DNA from: Nitrospira sp.
Lineage (GTDB): Bacteria; Nitrospirota; Nitrospiria; Nitrospirales; Nitrospiraceae
Assembly: GCA_005116815.1 (NCBI GenBank)
Contig: SWDR01000003.1
Coordinates: 53,866 to 117,865 of the forward strand
Length of the DNA stretch: 64,000 nucleotides
Direction: 5' to 3'
Shown here: piece by piece, positions 39,546 through 48,296 of the stretch
How positions within the stretch are numbered: position 1 is the first letter of the stretch
How the letters are laid out: each line of letters opens with the position of its first letter
Notes under the pieces: generated by a model
Databases searched by the model: none
What the model saw: only the letters and a program-made list of their open reading frames with translations
Told to the model about the DNA's origin: nothing
Translations under genes and position numbers: made by a program

Positions 39546-40301
39546 ATGATCAAGCTTATTGGCGTCGAGAAAAAGCTGGGCGGACAACCGGTGTTACAGG
39601 GCGTCGATCTCTCGATCCCCGTCGGCAAGCTGACGACCATTATCGGCCGCAGCGGAGAGGGAAAGAGTGTGCTCCTCAAGCATATGATCGGGCTGATGCA
39701 GCCGGATCGCGGGGAGGTATGGGTCGGCGATGTCGAGATCTCCCGGTTGTCGGGCACACGATTGAACGATGTGCGGAAACGTTTTGCCATGCTGTTTCAG
39801 GGGGCCGCACTGTTCGATTCTCTTTCGGTCTTCGAGAACGTGGCCTTTCCATTGCGCGAGAAATTGCGCATGAAGGGCTCGGCGGTGACCAAACGGGTTG
39901 AGGAAAAGCTCGGGGAAGTCGGGCTGGCGGGGATGGGACACAAGTTTCCTGCCGAGTTGAGCGGGGGTATGCGAAAGCGGGCAGGATTGGCACGGGCGTT
40001 GGTCATGGAGCCGGAAATCATTCTCTTCGATGAGCCCACGACCGGGCTGGATCCGTTGATGGCGAAGTCGATTCACGATTTAATCGTGACGATGCAGCGG
40101 CGGTTCGGTTTTACGGCGGTGATGGTCAGCCATGAAATTCCTGAAATCTTCGGGATATCCGATTGGGTGGCGATACTTCGGAAAGGCAAGATTGCGTTGA
40201 TGGCCCCGGCCGCTGAGTTCCAGCGGACCACCGATCCGGAGATTCACGAGTTTATTTCTGTCGGTGGGACTGTGGCGTTGCCTGGATCGCTCGTTGGGTG
40301 A
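39546..40301 (+). CDS. mlaF: MlaF-type ABC transporter ATP-binding protein
   Basis: 251-residue ABC ATPase with Walker A GRSGEGKSVLLKH, Q-loop in MLFQGAALFDSLSV, signature LSGGMRKRAGLARAL (the Mla/Ttg2 form with MRKR), Walker B ILFDEPTTGLDP and switch histidine VSHEIPE. Energises MlaE. Four bases separate it from mlaE, so the complex subunits are co-transcribed. Confidence 0.93.
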   Translation: MIKLIGVEKKLGGQPVLQGVDLSIPVGKLTTIIGRSGEGKSVLLKHMIGLMQPDRGEVWVGDVEISRLSGTRLNDVRKRFAMLFQGAALFDSLSVFENVAFPLREKLRMKGSAVTKRVEEKLGEVGLAGMGHKFPAELSGGMRKRAGLARALVMEPEIILFDEPTTGLDPLMAKSIHDLIVTMQRRFGFTAVMVSHEIPEIFGISDWVAILRKGKIALMAPAAEFQRTTDPEIHEFISVGGTVALPGSLVG

Positions 40302-40318
40302 GAGGGAGAGTACTAAAG

Positions 40319-40762
40319 ATGGAAAAAGCCAAGCTAGAGATGGTGGTCGGTGTGTTCGTGCTCGTCGGCATCTTGTGCCTCGGGTATCTGGCGGTCAAGC
40401 TCGGGAAACTCGAGTTGGTCAGCGGCGACGTCTACGAGGTCGACGCGCAGTTCAATACGGCCTCAGGGCTTAAGCCCGGCTCGACGGTCGAAATCGCCGG
40501 CGTCGAAGTCGGCCGGGTCCGCGGGATTGTGCTCAAAGAGGATCGCGCGATGGTGAAATTGGCGGTCAATAACACCGTCAAGCTCTACACCGACACGATT
40601 GCTTCGATCAAAACGCGGGGCATCATCGGAGAGAAATTCCTCGCGCTGTCTCCGGGAGGGGGTGGCGATCCGCTCAAGCCGGGGGATACGATACGCGATA
40701 CCGAATCGGGCCTCGATCTTGAGGAATTGGTGAGTCAGTATGTGCATGGTAAGGTGAACTGA
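40319..40762 (+). CDS. mlaD: MlaD-type MCE-domain lipid-binding protein
   Basis: 147 residues from ATG 40319 (GAGGGAGAG ribosome site). One N-terminal membrane helix (VVGVFVLVGILCLGYLAV) anchors a single MCE domain in the periplasm: VDAQFNTASGLKPGSTVEIAG, VGRVRGI, and IASIKTRGIIGEKFLALSPG. MCE rings form the periplasmic channel of Mla systems. The short C-terminal part is typical of MlaD. Confidence 0.92.
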   Translation: MEKAKLEMVVGVFVLVGILCLGYLAVKLGKLELVSGDVYEVDAQFNTASGLKPGSTVEIAGVEVGRVRGIVLKEDRAMVKLAVNNTVKLYTDTIASIKTRGIIGEKFLALSPGGGGDPLKPGDTIRDTESGLDLEELVSQYVHGKVN

Positions 40763-40812
40763 TCATCCGATCGTAGAGAATGGGCGGGTATGTAGCAGGG
40801 GGAGGAGTGTCC

Positions 40813-41466
40813 ATGGAGATCCAGGGGTCTGCCGGTCGATCAGTGGAGAGATGGAGTTGGGCCAGGGCCGCGAGTGGGATGGCCTGTCTCCTGTTGTTGC
40901 TCAGCGTCGTGGCGGTTCAGCCTGCAGTCGCCGGCGGCGCGACCGAGGCCATGAAGAGCACCATCGACGAAGTGCTCAGAGTCATCCAGGATAAGGAGCT
41001 GAAACAGCCGGCACGAGCTGAAGAGCGCCGAAAGAGATTGGAGCAGGTTGTCGGGGACCGGTTCGATTATCCTGAAATGTCGAGACGGGCGCTCGGAGCT
41101 CCCTGGAATACGCTCGCCGATAAAGATAAACAAGAGTTCGTTGCCCTGTTCCAGACGCTCTTGACGAATTCCTATGCCGATAAAGTCGAGACCTATTCCG
41201 GTGAGGGGGTGCAGTACCTCAATGAACGGGTCGATAAGGAGTTTGCCGAGGTGCGGACGAAGGTATTGACCGGCAAGACCGAAATTCCTCTCGATTACCG
41301 CCTGCTCAATAAGGGTGTGGAGTGGCGAGTCTACGATGTGGTGGTGGACGGCGTGAGTTTGGTGAGTAACTACCGTGGACAGTTTACGAAAATTCTTCGC
41401 TCCTCAAGTTATGCCGACTTGATCGATCAGCTCCGCAAGAAATCCGATAAAATCAAAGCCCCCTAG
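40813..41466 (+). CDS. mlaC: MlaC/HpnM-like periplasmic lipid carrier
   Basis: 217 residues from ATG 40813 with GGAGGAG before it. Signal peptide (GMACLLLLLSVVAVQPAVAGG) then an MlaC/Ttg2D fold (DEVLRVIQDKELK, RFDYPEMSRRALG, WNTLADKDKQEFVALFQTLL, VSLVSNYRGQFTKIL). Ferries lipid between MlaFEDB and the outer membrane. In hopanoid loci of other bacteria this family is called HpnM, so both names are possible. Confidence 0.88.
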   Translation: MEIQGSAGRSVERWSWARAASGMACLLLLLSVVAVQPAVAGGATEAMKSTIDEVLRVIQDKELKQPARAEERRKRLEQVVGDRFDYPEMSRRALGAPWNTLADKDKQEFVALFQTLLTNSYADKVETYSGEGVQYLNERVDKEFAEVRTKVLTGKTEIPLDYRLLNKGVEWRVYDVVVDGVSLVSNYRGQFTKILRSSSYADLIDQLRKKSDKIKAP

Positions 41467-41483
41467 AGACCTCCAGGAACTCC

Positions 41484-42686
41484 ATGCCAAGCTTGCGCGG
41501 CTGTATCGCCGTTGCCCTCCTGTTTCTTGCGGCGAATGTCGTCTCGTTGCCTGAGGCCGTACGAGCCGACGTGCAATACTTCCCGGTTCCGTCCGTGTCG
41601 ACCAGCAAGAACGATGGGAACGATGTCGGGCTGATCACGCCGATTTTGATTACAGATCCCGATGGGGAGCTGAAATATATCGTCGCGCCGATGGTCGTTC
41701 GCAATTCCATCGTGGGGACGCGCGGAGCGCTCAATTTGTTTCGGTACGAACCGGGTGGGCGTGAGATTCGTTTCATCGGTTCATTCACGGAGCGGATCGA
41801 GCGGAAACTGGTCTTCAGTTATGCCGATCCAGCCTTTAGTCAGGGGCGCTATTCCCTGAATTTCGGCGCCTCGTTTTTCAAGAATGCCACCTCTCGTTTT
41901 TTCGGCTTAGGCGAAGCGACCTCTGAGCCGCAACAGACGAACTACACGGCGCGTGAGGGGCGAGCGAATTGGCGATTCGGGGTCTATGCCAACGAAGTGA
42001 CCCAGATTGCTGTCGGTCAGCGTGTCCGCGACGTGCGTCTGCAGAAGGGCGCTACCGATCTGCCTTTTACCGGTGACCGATTTTCGACGGTGGATGGTGT
42101 GCAGGGGGAGTCGATCATTTTGGGCCACCGGGCGACGTTTTATTACGATACGCGCAACAATTTGGTCACACCCACCGATGGGATGGCCGTAACGGCGTAT
42201 GCCGAGGTTAATCAAAATATTCGCAACGGCGATCATCCCGTCTATTCCCGCTACGAGGTCGAGGTCAAGAAGCTCTTTCCGAGCGAGTCGAAGCGCGCGA
42301 TTCTCGTTGTGCGGGCGGATCTTCAGGCGACAATCGGGACACAGGTTCCATTCTTCGAACAAAGCTCATTGGGTGGGCAAAACAATTTGCGTGGATTCGG
42401 CGTCGATCGTTTCATCGACAAACATCTTGTGTCGCTCAGTATCGAGGAGCGGATTCATTTAGCGAGGACGAGGGTTGCAGGCGTCATCGCGGATTTCGAA
42501 GTTGCGCCGTTCCTGGATACCGGTCAGGTCTTCAATGACTATAAGGACGTCAGTTTTAAGAGTTATCGCATGACTCCTGGTGTCGGATTCCGCGGCATCG
42601 TGCGACCCAATGTCGTTGGGCGTGTCGACTACGGCTACAGCCGGGAAGGCGGCGCAATCTATGCGGGGTTGGATTTTCCCTACTAA
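41484..42686 (+). CDS. Omp85/BamA-family outer membrane beta-barrel protein without POTRA domains
   Basis: 400 residues: signal peptide (about 1-28), then mostly amphipathic beta strands ending in an aromatic residue (LDFPY), the rule for outer membrane barrels. SSLGGQNNLRGFGVDRF near residue 300 contains the RGF motif of Omp85 loop 6. The region before the barrel is too short for POTRA domains, so it is a barrel-only family member. Located directly after the mla genes, it could be the outer-membrane end of the lipid pathway; that role is inferred. Confidence 0.8.
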   Translation: MPSLRGCIAVALLFLAANVVSLPEAVRADVQYFPVPSVSTSKNDGNDVGLITPILITDPDGELKYIVAPMVVRNSIVGTRGALNLFRYEPGGREIRFIGSFTERIERKLVFSYADPAFSQGRYSLNFGASFFKNATSRFFGLGEATSEPQQTNYTAREGRANWRFGVYANEVTQIAVGQRVRDVRLQKGATDLPFTGDRFSTVDGVQGESIILGHRATFYYDTRNNLVTPTDGMAVTAYAEVNQNIRNGDHPVYSRYEVEVKKLFPSESKRAILVVRADLQATIGTQVPFFEQSSLGGQNNLRGFGVDRFIDKHLVSLSIEERIHLARTRVAGVIADFEVAPFLDTGQVFNDYKDVSFKSYRMTPGVGFRGIVRPNVVGRVDYGYSREGGAIYAGLDFPY

Positions 42687-42984
42687 CCTTGACGTCTGTT
42701 GCGCAGGAGTTCGACTGCTTTGGCAGGTCTCAGGCGTCGAGAATCTGGACCTCATCACTAGTGGGTTCGAAGACTGTACGCTCTCGACGGTCTTCTCCCA
42801 TCGATTCGAGTCATGAGTGAGAGAGGAATTGCAGGATGTCGGCTGGCTAACCGCTTGACAACATGGGGGTTCCATGTGAAAATCCGAACTGTTAACCTGT
42901 AAGCTGCTACGTTGCTTCGCCAGTGCGTATCTGAACCCAGCTCGTTCTTACAGACCCAAGCATTCATGCAAAGGAGCATCTGCT
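42687..42984. other. Intergenic region upstream of dxs
   Basis: No convincing gene. The right half has the dxs promoter candidate (42855-42883). A short dyad (GACTGTACGCTCTC / GACGGTCTTC) near 42780 is too imperfect to name as a terminator. Confidence 0.5.
42855..42883 (+). promoter_or_regulatory. Promoter of dxs with a dyad exactly in the spacer
   Basis: TTGACA (42855-42860), 17-base spacer, GAAAAT (42878-42883). The spacer itself is the inverted repeat ACATGG-GGGTT-CCATGT (42861-42877). A dyad in the spacer is the usual place for MerR-type or repressor binding, but no regulator gene is adjacent. Confidence 0.5.
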
Positions 42985-44332
42985 ATGTCGATCTTGAAGA
43001 CCATTCACAGCCCTGCTGATCTGAAACGGCTCTCGCCGGCGCAGTTCCCAGCCTTGTGTCAGGAGTTGCGGGAACAGATTATCGGGGTGGTCTCTAATGT
43101 CGGAGGCCATCTGGCTTCGATATGCGGGACCGATCGACGGCCATAACTTTGAGCATCTGTTGCCCACCCTGGAGAATGTGTTGAAGATGAGGGGGCCTGT
43201 GTTGCTCCATGTCATCACGAAAAAGGGATTGGGTTATGAGCCTGCCGTGAATAATCCGGTTTGGTTCCATGCCTGTCCGCCTTTTGTGCGGGAAACCGGG
43301 GCACCGGCCAAAAAAGCCGCTCGACCATCCTATACACAGATCGCCATCGAATCATTGGTGAAGCTGGCCCGTCACGATAAGCGCATCGTCGCAATTACGG
43401 CTGCGATGTGTGAAGGAACCGGCCTGAACATTTTCGAGAAGGAGTTCCCGGACCGGATTTATGACGTGGGTATTGCCGAACAGCATGCGGTGACGTTTGC
43501 GGCTGGCCTTGCGACGCAGGGTCTCCGTCCTGTGGTGGCCATGTATTCCACCTTCTTGCAGCGGGCGTACGACCAGGTGGTGCACGACGTGGCGACCCAG
43601 AATCTTCCGGTGACTTTTTGCATCGATCGTGGCGGGCTAGTGGCGGAAGACGGGACAACGCACCACGGTGCGTTCGACTATGCGTTCCTGCGCCACATGC
43701 CGAACATGGTGGTCATGGCGCCGAAGGATGAAAATGAGTTGCAGCATATGATGAAAACCTGCGTCGAGCACGATGGGCCTGCCTCAGTGCGGTATCCTCG
43801 AGGGCTGACCCTGGGCGTGACGATGGATCAGGAACAGAAGGCCTTGCCGATTGGGAAAGGCGAGCTCTTGCAGGAAGGCACAGATGTCGCGATCGTCGCG
43901 ATCGGTGTGTCGGTCTGGCATGCGATAACGGCCGCAAAGCGGCTTGAAGCGGAAGGTATTTCAACCGCGGTCGTGAATGCGCGTTTTGTGAAGCCGTTGG
44001 ATCAGGATTTGATCGTTGGGGTCGCGAAGAACGTTCGCTATGTCGTGACCGTTGAAGAAGGCTGTAAAATGGGCGGGTTCGGTTCAGCCGTGCTCGAAGC
44101 CCTGTCGGACGGCGGCGTGACGGATGTGCGGACGAAGGTTCTTGGGCTGCCCGATTGGTACATCGAGCAAGGGCCGCAGGATTTCTTGCGTGAACGGTAC
44201 GGGCTCACGGCGGAAGGTATCTATCAGAGCGTGAAGGAATTGATCGGTCAAGCGACGGCTCCTGCGCGAGAGCAGCGCCCGCTCGCCACGTTGGCCGATC
44301 GATTGCCGCATGGAGATGAACAGGGAAGCTAA
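42985..44332 (+). pseudogene. dxs: 1-deoxy-D-xylulose-5-phosphate synthase with internal deletion and frameshift
   Basis: An N-terminal piece (from ATG 42985: SILKTIHSPADLKRLSPAQF...VVSNVGGHLAS, about 46 residues) is followed in another frame by the C-terminal two thirds (from about 43117: RYAGPIDGHNF...). About 190 residues, including most of the TPP domain with its GDG motif, are missing. The remaining part is well preserved (EKEFPDRIYDVGIAEQHAVT, ATQNLPVTFCIDRGGLV, SVRYPRG). The track ORF 43097 uses a spurious start. DXS makes the first MEP intermediate and is normally essential where no mevalonate pathway exists, so a mis-assembly is likely unless a second copy exists. Followed by ispG. 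Confidence 0.88.
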
Positions 44333-44356
44333 GAGGAAGACAGTTAAGAAGACACG

Positions 44357-45538
44357 ATGCATATTACTAGACGGAAAACCAGGCAGATCACGGTTGGCAA
44401 GCTCAAGATCGGCGGAGATGCGCCCGTGTCCGTGCAGTCGATGTGCTCGACCGACACGAGAGATGTCGCCGCGACGATCGAGCAGATCCGACAGCTGGAA
44501 GCTGCCGGCTGTGAAGTAATTCGTGTGGCCGTGCCGGACGACGAAGCGGCGGCAGTGCTGCCCAAGATCAAAGCGGCGATGACCGTACCGCTGATCGCGG
44601 ATATCCATTTCGACCATCGGCTGGCATTGAAAGCCGCCGAGGTCGTCGACTGCGTCAGGATCAACCCCGGCAACATCGGCGCCTGGTGGAAAGTCGAAGA
44701 AGTCATCAAGGCGGTCAACGAGCGAGGGATTCCCTTGCGTATCGGCGTGAACGGCGGGTCGCTCGAACGGCCGTTGCTGGACAAGTATGGCTGGCCCTCA
44801 CCCGAAGCCTTGGCTGAATCGGCGCTCAACGCCGTCCATGCGTTAGAAGATGTTGGCTTTACGAATATGAAGGTGTCGTTGAAGGCATCCGATGTGCACC
44901 ATGCCATTGATGCCTATTGGTTATTCGCCCACCAGTCCGACTATCCGTTGCACATCGGTATTACAGAGGCGGGAACGGCGATGACGGGGGCCGTCAAGTC
45001 GACCATGGGGCTTGGATACTTGCTCTCCCAGGGAATCGGCGACACGCTGCGCGTGTCGCTGGCGGCTGATCCGGTTGAAGAAGTCAAAGTAGGGTTCGAG
45101 ATCTTGAAGTCGCTCGAACTACGCCACAGAGGGATCAATGTCATCGCCTGCCCAACCTGTGGCCGGGTTGAGATCGATGTGGTGAAGCTGGCCAACGAAT
45201 TGGAAAAGAAGCTCGGTCATATCACGACTCCGTTGAATGTGTCGGTCCTCGGCTGCGTCGTGAACGGGATTGGCGAGGGGAAGGAAGCGGATATCGGAAT
45301 TGCCGGCGGTGAAGGCAAGGGAATCCTGTTCAAGAAGGGCAAGCTCGTTCGCAAGGTGCCCATCGAAGAATTGATGGACACGCTGATTCAAGAGGTCGAG
45401 CTGATGGCCAAGGAAAAGGAAGCTGAAGGGAATGGGACGGTCGTGGTCCCTTCGAACGAAGGATGGGAATCGATGAGTTCGCAGTCGGATGAGCCTACCA
45501 CGTTAGGAAAAGAAATCCCTGTGTTGCCCAACCGCTGA
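44357..45538 (+). CDS. ispG: 4-hydroxy-3-methylbut-2-en-1-yl diphosphate synthase (IspG/GcpE)
   Basis: 393 residues. Converts MEcPP to HMBPP using a 4Fe-4S cluster and reduced ferredoxin or flavodoxin. N-terminal TIM barrel (VQSMCSTDTRDVAATIEQI, LIADIHFDHRLAL, CVRINPGNIG) and C-terminal cluster domain with ACPTCGR and LGCVVNGIGEGKEADIG. The short two-domain form typical of bacteria, with a C-terminal tail of about 45 residues that is variable. It follows dxs by 24 bases, so dxs-ispG is one transcript. Confidence 0.96.
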   Translation: MHITRRKTRQITVGKLKIGGDAPVSVQSMCSTDTRDVAATIEQIRQLEAAGCEVIRVAVPDDEAAAVLPKIKAAMTVPLIADIHFDHRLALKAAEVVDCVRINPGNIGAWWKVEEVIKAVNERGIPLRIGVNGGSLERPLLDKYGWPSPEALAESALNAVHALEDVGFTNMKVSLKASDVHHAIDAYWLFAHQSDYPLHIGITEAGTAMTGAVKSTMGLGYLLSQGIGDTLRVSLAADPVEEVKVGFEILKSLELRHRGINVIACPTCGRVEIDVVKLANELEKKLGHITTPLNVSVLGCVVNGIGEGKEADIGIAGGEGKGILFKKGKLVRKVPIEELMDTLIQEVELMAKEKEAEGNGTVVVPSNEGWESMSSQSDEPTTLGKEIPVLPNR

Positions 45539-45581
45539 TCATCTATCCGTCACATCTACTCCGCATTTCTGAAATAGTAAG

Positions 45582-45611
45582 TTGAGATAGAGGAAGAGGG
45601 CCCGCTATAAT
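45582..45611 (+). promoter_or_regulatory. Promoter of tRNA-Cys
   Basis: TTGAGA (45582-45587), 18-base spacer, perfect TATAAT (45606-45611). The mature tRNA begins at 45620, so the 5' leader is only a base or two. Confidence 0.7.
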
Positions 45612-45619
45612 GCCTGCGG

Positions 45620-45695
45620 GGCGCCGTACCCAAGTGGTTAAGGGAGCAGTCTGCAAAACTGCGATTCGGCGGTTCGAACCCGCCCGGCGCCTCCA
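45620..45695 (+). tRNA. tRNA-Cys (GCA)
   Basis: Acceptor stem GGCGCCG/CGGCGCC is perfect; anticodon arm GCAGT-CTGCAAA-ACTGC gives anticodon GCA; the T arm contains GGTTCGAACC. CCA is encoded at 45693-45695. Located between ispG and hpnH. Confidence 0.95.
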
Positions 45696-45809
45696 AATTG
45701 ACGACAGGGGATGAGAGTGTTAGGATCTGTGCCGTTTCTTGCTCGCAAGTCCAGCTGCAGTTCGCAGTTGCTCACTACACAGACAGCATAAATAGAAGGA
45801 GAGAGAGGA

Positions 45810-46826
45810 ATGGCCGTTCCACTTTCCCAGATGTTTACAGTTACGAAGTACGTGCTCACCCAGAAGGTTACCAGGGTGAAGCGGTATCCGCTCGTGTTGA
45901 TGCTGGAGCCGTTATTCCGGTGTAATTTGGCCTGTGCCGGTTGCGGAAAGATTCAGTACCCGGACCATGTGCTGGATAAGCGGCTGACTCCGGAGCAATG
46001 CTGGGCTGCGGCCGAAGAATGTGGAGCCCCGATCGTCAGTATTCCCGGCGGAGAGCCGATGATCCATCCCGAGATGGCGTCGATTGTTCGCGGGCTGGTT
46101 GCGCAGAAACGGTATGTGTACCTCTGTACCAATGCGATTCTGATGGAGAGGAAACTCGATGAGTATGAACCGTCGAAGTTTCTCACGTTCAGCGTCCACA
46201 TGGACGGACTGAAAGATGAGCACGATTTGGCGGTGTGCCGGGACGGCGTGTATGACGTCGCGGTAAAGGCCATCAAAGCGGCGTTGAAGCGGGGACATCG
46301 GGTGACCACCAATACGACGCTCTTCGACGATGCCAATCCTGAACGCGTGCGCAAGTTTTTCGATGCAATGATGGAGCTCGGCGTCGAAGGCATGATGATC
46401 TCGCCGGGGTACAGCTACAATAAGGCGCCGGACCAGCAGCATTTCTTGAAACGAGAACGCACAAGGGAATTATTTTCCCGTATTTTGGGGAGTCCGAAGA
46501 AGGGGTGGCAGTTTAATCAGTCGCCGCTGTTCCTCGATTTCTTGATGGGGCGCCGGGAGTATGAATGCACGCCTTGGGGCAATCCGACCTATAACGTATT
46601 CGGGTGGCAGAAGCCCTGCTACTTGCTTCAGGAAGGTTATGCGAAGACGTTCCGTGAGCTGATGGACAGCACGGAATGGGATCACTACGGGACGGGGCGG
46701 AATGAAAAATGCGCCGATTGTATGGTGCATTGCGGCTATGAAGCATCGGCAGTCGAAGATACCTTCGGCACGTTATCCGGGTTTGGCCGGACGGTGAAGT
46801 TAACGATGCTTCCGACGTCCCGATGA
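45810..46826 (+). CDS. hpnH: Adenosyl-hopene transferase HpnH (radical SAM)
   Basis: 338 residues. Radical SAM enzyme that adds the 5'-deoxyadenosyl group to hopene, the first step of side-chain extension; HpnG acts next. The radical SAM cluster is CNLACAGC near residue 38; IPGGEPMIHPE is the SAM-binding GGEP motif. The C-terminal region has further cysteines (KCADCMVHCGYEA), as known in HpnH. Ribosome site GGAGAGAGAGG. It is 10 kb from hpnG in this window but in the same orientation. Confidence 0.94.
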   Translation: MAVPLSQMFTVTKYVLTQKVTRVKRYPLVLMLEPLFRCNLACAGCGKIQYPDHVLDKRLTPEQCWAAAEECGAPIVSIPGGEPMIHPEMASIVRGLVAQKRYVYLCTNAILMERKLDEYEPSKFLTFSVHMDGLKDEHDLAVCRDGVYDVAVKAIKAALKRGHRVTTNTTLFDDANPERVRKFFDAMMELGVEGMMISPGYSYNKAPDQQHFLKRERTRELFSRILGSPKKGWQFNQSPLFLDFLMGRREYECTPWGNPTYNVFGWQKPCYLLQEGYAKTFRELMDSTEWDHYGTGRNEKCADCMVHCGYEASAVEDTFGTLSGFGRTVKLTMLPTSR

Positions 46827-46870
46827 CAAGCGGCCTGAAGCGTCGCTCGTCTTTCGTCGTTCGCAGGATG

Positions 46871-46905
46871 GTTACGCGCTTCACGAGATACGCTTCACGA
46901 AAGAC
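46871..46905. repeat. Heptad array before the 46915 gene (GCTTCAC / GANANAC)
   Basis: GCTTCAC GAGATAC GCTTCAC GAAAGAC in 7-base register (46878-46905). The word TTCACG matches that at queF, 45 kb away. Single-armed. Confidence 0.65.
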
Positions 46906-46914
46906 ACTTCTCTC

Positions 46915-47307
46915 ATGACCGATACCAAGAACCATAGTGATGGTGTGGCGGGCTCGCTGGAAGGCCGTGTGTTTCAGCCTTCTTCTTTTGCTGAGCTGGC
47001 GGAAGCCGTGGAGCTAGCGTTCGACTATCGTGGCGATGTGACCATCGTCTTGAAGTCGGGGGAGTCGCTCGGCGGGTATCTGTTCAATCGCCAGGTCGGT
47101 GGTTCCGATTCCTATCTTGAAGTGTTTCCTTCCGATAGCTCTCCTGCTCGCCGCATCCGGTACGATCAGATCGCCTCCATTGCCTTCACGGGTGAGGACA
47201 CGGCCACGGGAAAATCCTGGGAAACCTGGATCGCGAAGAAGGATTCTGAGCGACGGGCCGAAGTGGAACGTGTTGCCGCGGACGCGCAAGCCCGTGGAAT
47301 TCTCTAG
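46915..47307 (+). CDS. Conserved hypothetical protein
   Basis: 130 residues, no signal or membrane segment. The middle (VTIVLKSGESLGGYLFNR and RRIRYDQIASIAFTGEDTATG) looks like a small beta barrel of the SH3/Sm kind with an acidic helix at the end. I do not recognise a named family. It follows hpnH in the same direction after an 88-base gap with a heptad array, so linkage to hopanoid synthesis is possible but unproven. Confidence 0.7.
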   Translation: MTDTKNHSDGVAGSLEGRVFQPSSFAELAEAVELAFDYRGDVTIVLKSGESLGGYLFNRQVGGSDSYLEVFPSDSSPARRIRYDQIASIAFTGEDTATGKSWETWIAKKDSERRAEVERVAADAQARGIL

Positions 47308-47429
47308 CCTCTCCGCATTCTAGCTCTATCTTTTTCCCGCTCGTTCTTCTATACAGACATGTCTTGAATAGCCCGCTCCTGGCGCAGGGAATGGGGCTTG
47401 CCCACTTGTTGAAATGGGCTGTCAATTCG

Positions 47430-47458
47430 TTGACAAAGAGTAGGGGCTATGTTAAAAG
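47430..47458 (+). promoter_or_regulatory. Sigma70-type promoter of the 47560 gene
   Basis: TTGACA (47430-47435), 17-base spacer, TAAAAG (47453-47458). Leader of about 95 bases. The remainder of the 47308-47559 gap holds no gene that I can see. Confidence 0.5.
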
Positions 47459-47559
47459 GGTCGGCCTCAAAATGGCCTGGCTCATTGCTGATCGGACGTT
47501 CTGCTGTGTGAGCCGGATGCAAGAGTTCGGCGACCGAAAAAGGGGTCAGTCCAGAGCTC

Positions 47560-48099
47560 ATGAGGCGTAGACAGATCGCACAGAATGAATTGCGGTGGCG
47601 GGAGTGGGTCCTGGCCATAGCCATAGTAGGCGGTCTCCCATCGGTTGTTTCTGCCACGCATGAAGCCGACCATCGTTTTACGGTCGAAGGCTTTGTCTGC
47701 GGGACGGATGGGAAGGGCAGCCCAAATATAGACGTGCTCGTGAAGGATACGAGAATCTCCTACGGCCAGATCGTGAAGACCGACGGAGATGGGTACTACA
47801 AGGCGGCGTTTCATCTCCATAACGATAATTTAGGCGATCCGTTGCTGGTTGAAGCCAGGGGGGAGCAGCAGGAGCAGAAGATTTCGTTTGATCCGAAGGA
47901 TCTGGAGGCAGAGCGAAAAGTTCAGGTCAACTTTGGAACCGGCTGTATACGCGATAGGGAACGCGTGCCTATGTGGGTCTACGGAGGATTGGGCGCCGTT
48001 GCTGCAGCTGCCGGTGGGTTCGTGGGATTGAAAGTGATTCGCTCATGGCGGAAGCGGGAACAGAAGCGAGGGACGTCTCAAGGTAAGCGCAAGAAATAG
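47560..48099 (+). CDS. Exported single-pass protein with carboxypeptidase-regulatory-like beta domain
   Basis: 179 residues. N-terminal signal segment (WVLAIAIVGGLPSVVSA), then a beta-sandwich-like region (FTVEGFVCGTDGKGSPNIDVLVKD...VKTDGDGYYKAAFHL) with the pattern of transthyretin-like or CarboxypepD_reg domains, then a C-terminal membrane helix (WVYGGLGAVAAAAGGFVGLKV) and a basic tail. Two cysteines (CGTDG and GTGCIRD) could form a disulfide. No enzymatic motif. It precedes the respiratory cluster and may be a periplasmic structural or assembly partner, but this is inferred from position. Confidence 0.65.
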   Translation: MRRRQIAQNELRWREWVLAIAIVGGLPSVVSATHEADHRFTVEGFVCGTDGKGSPNIDVLVKDTRISYGQIVKTDGDGYYKAAFHLHNDNLGDPLLVEARGEQQEQKISFDPKDLEAERKVQVNFGTGCIRDRERVPMWVYGGLGAVAAAAGGFVGLKVIRSWRKREQKRGTSQGKRKK

Positions 48100-48296
48100 C
48101 CGAAGCGGTCTGCGGGGCGGATATGCGTCTCGCTGGCTTAGTGGATTGATAGTGGTAGGGGGTACGAGTGGCGTTAGGGGACTCGTTGGGATCAGCGCTT
48201 TTGCAGGGGAGATTATCCTCCCGGTGAAAGCGTTTTTTTTCGCCCTGGTGGGAAGTTGACGCGTTTTCGATGTGTTTGTGAAAAAAGGAGTAAGGC

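Noticed and set aside
48256-48284. TTGACG-17-TGAAAA as promoter of the 48297 cytochrome
   Set aside because: The start would fall within or after the ribosome site, and the -10 match is poor.
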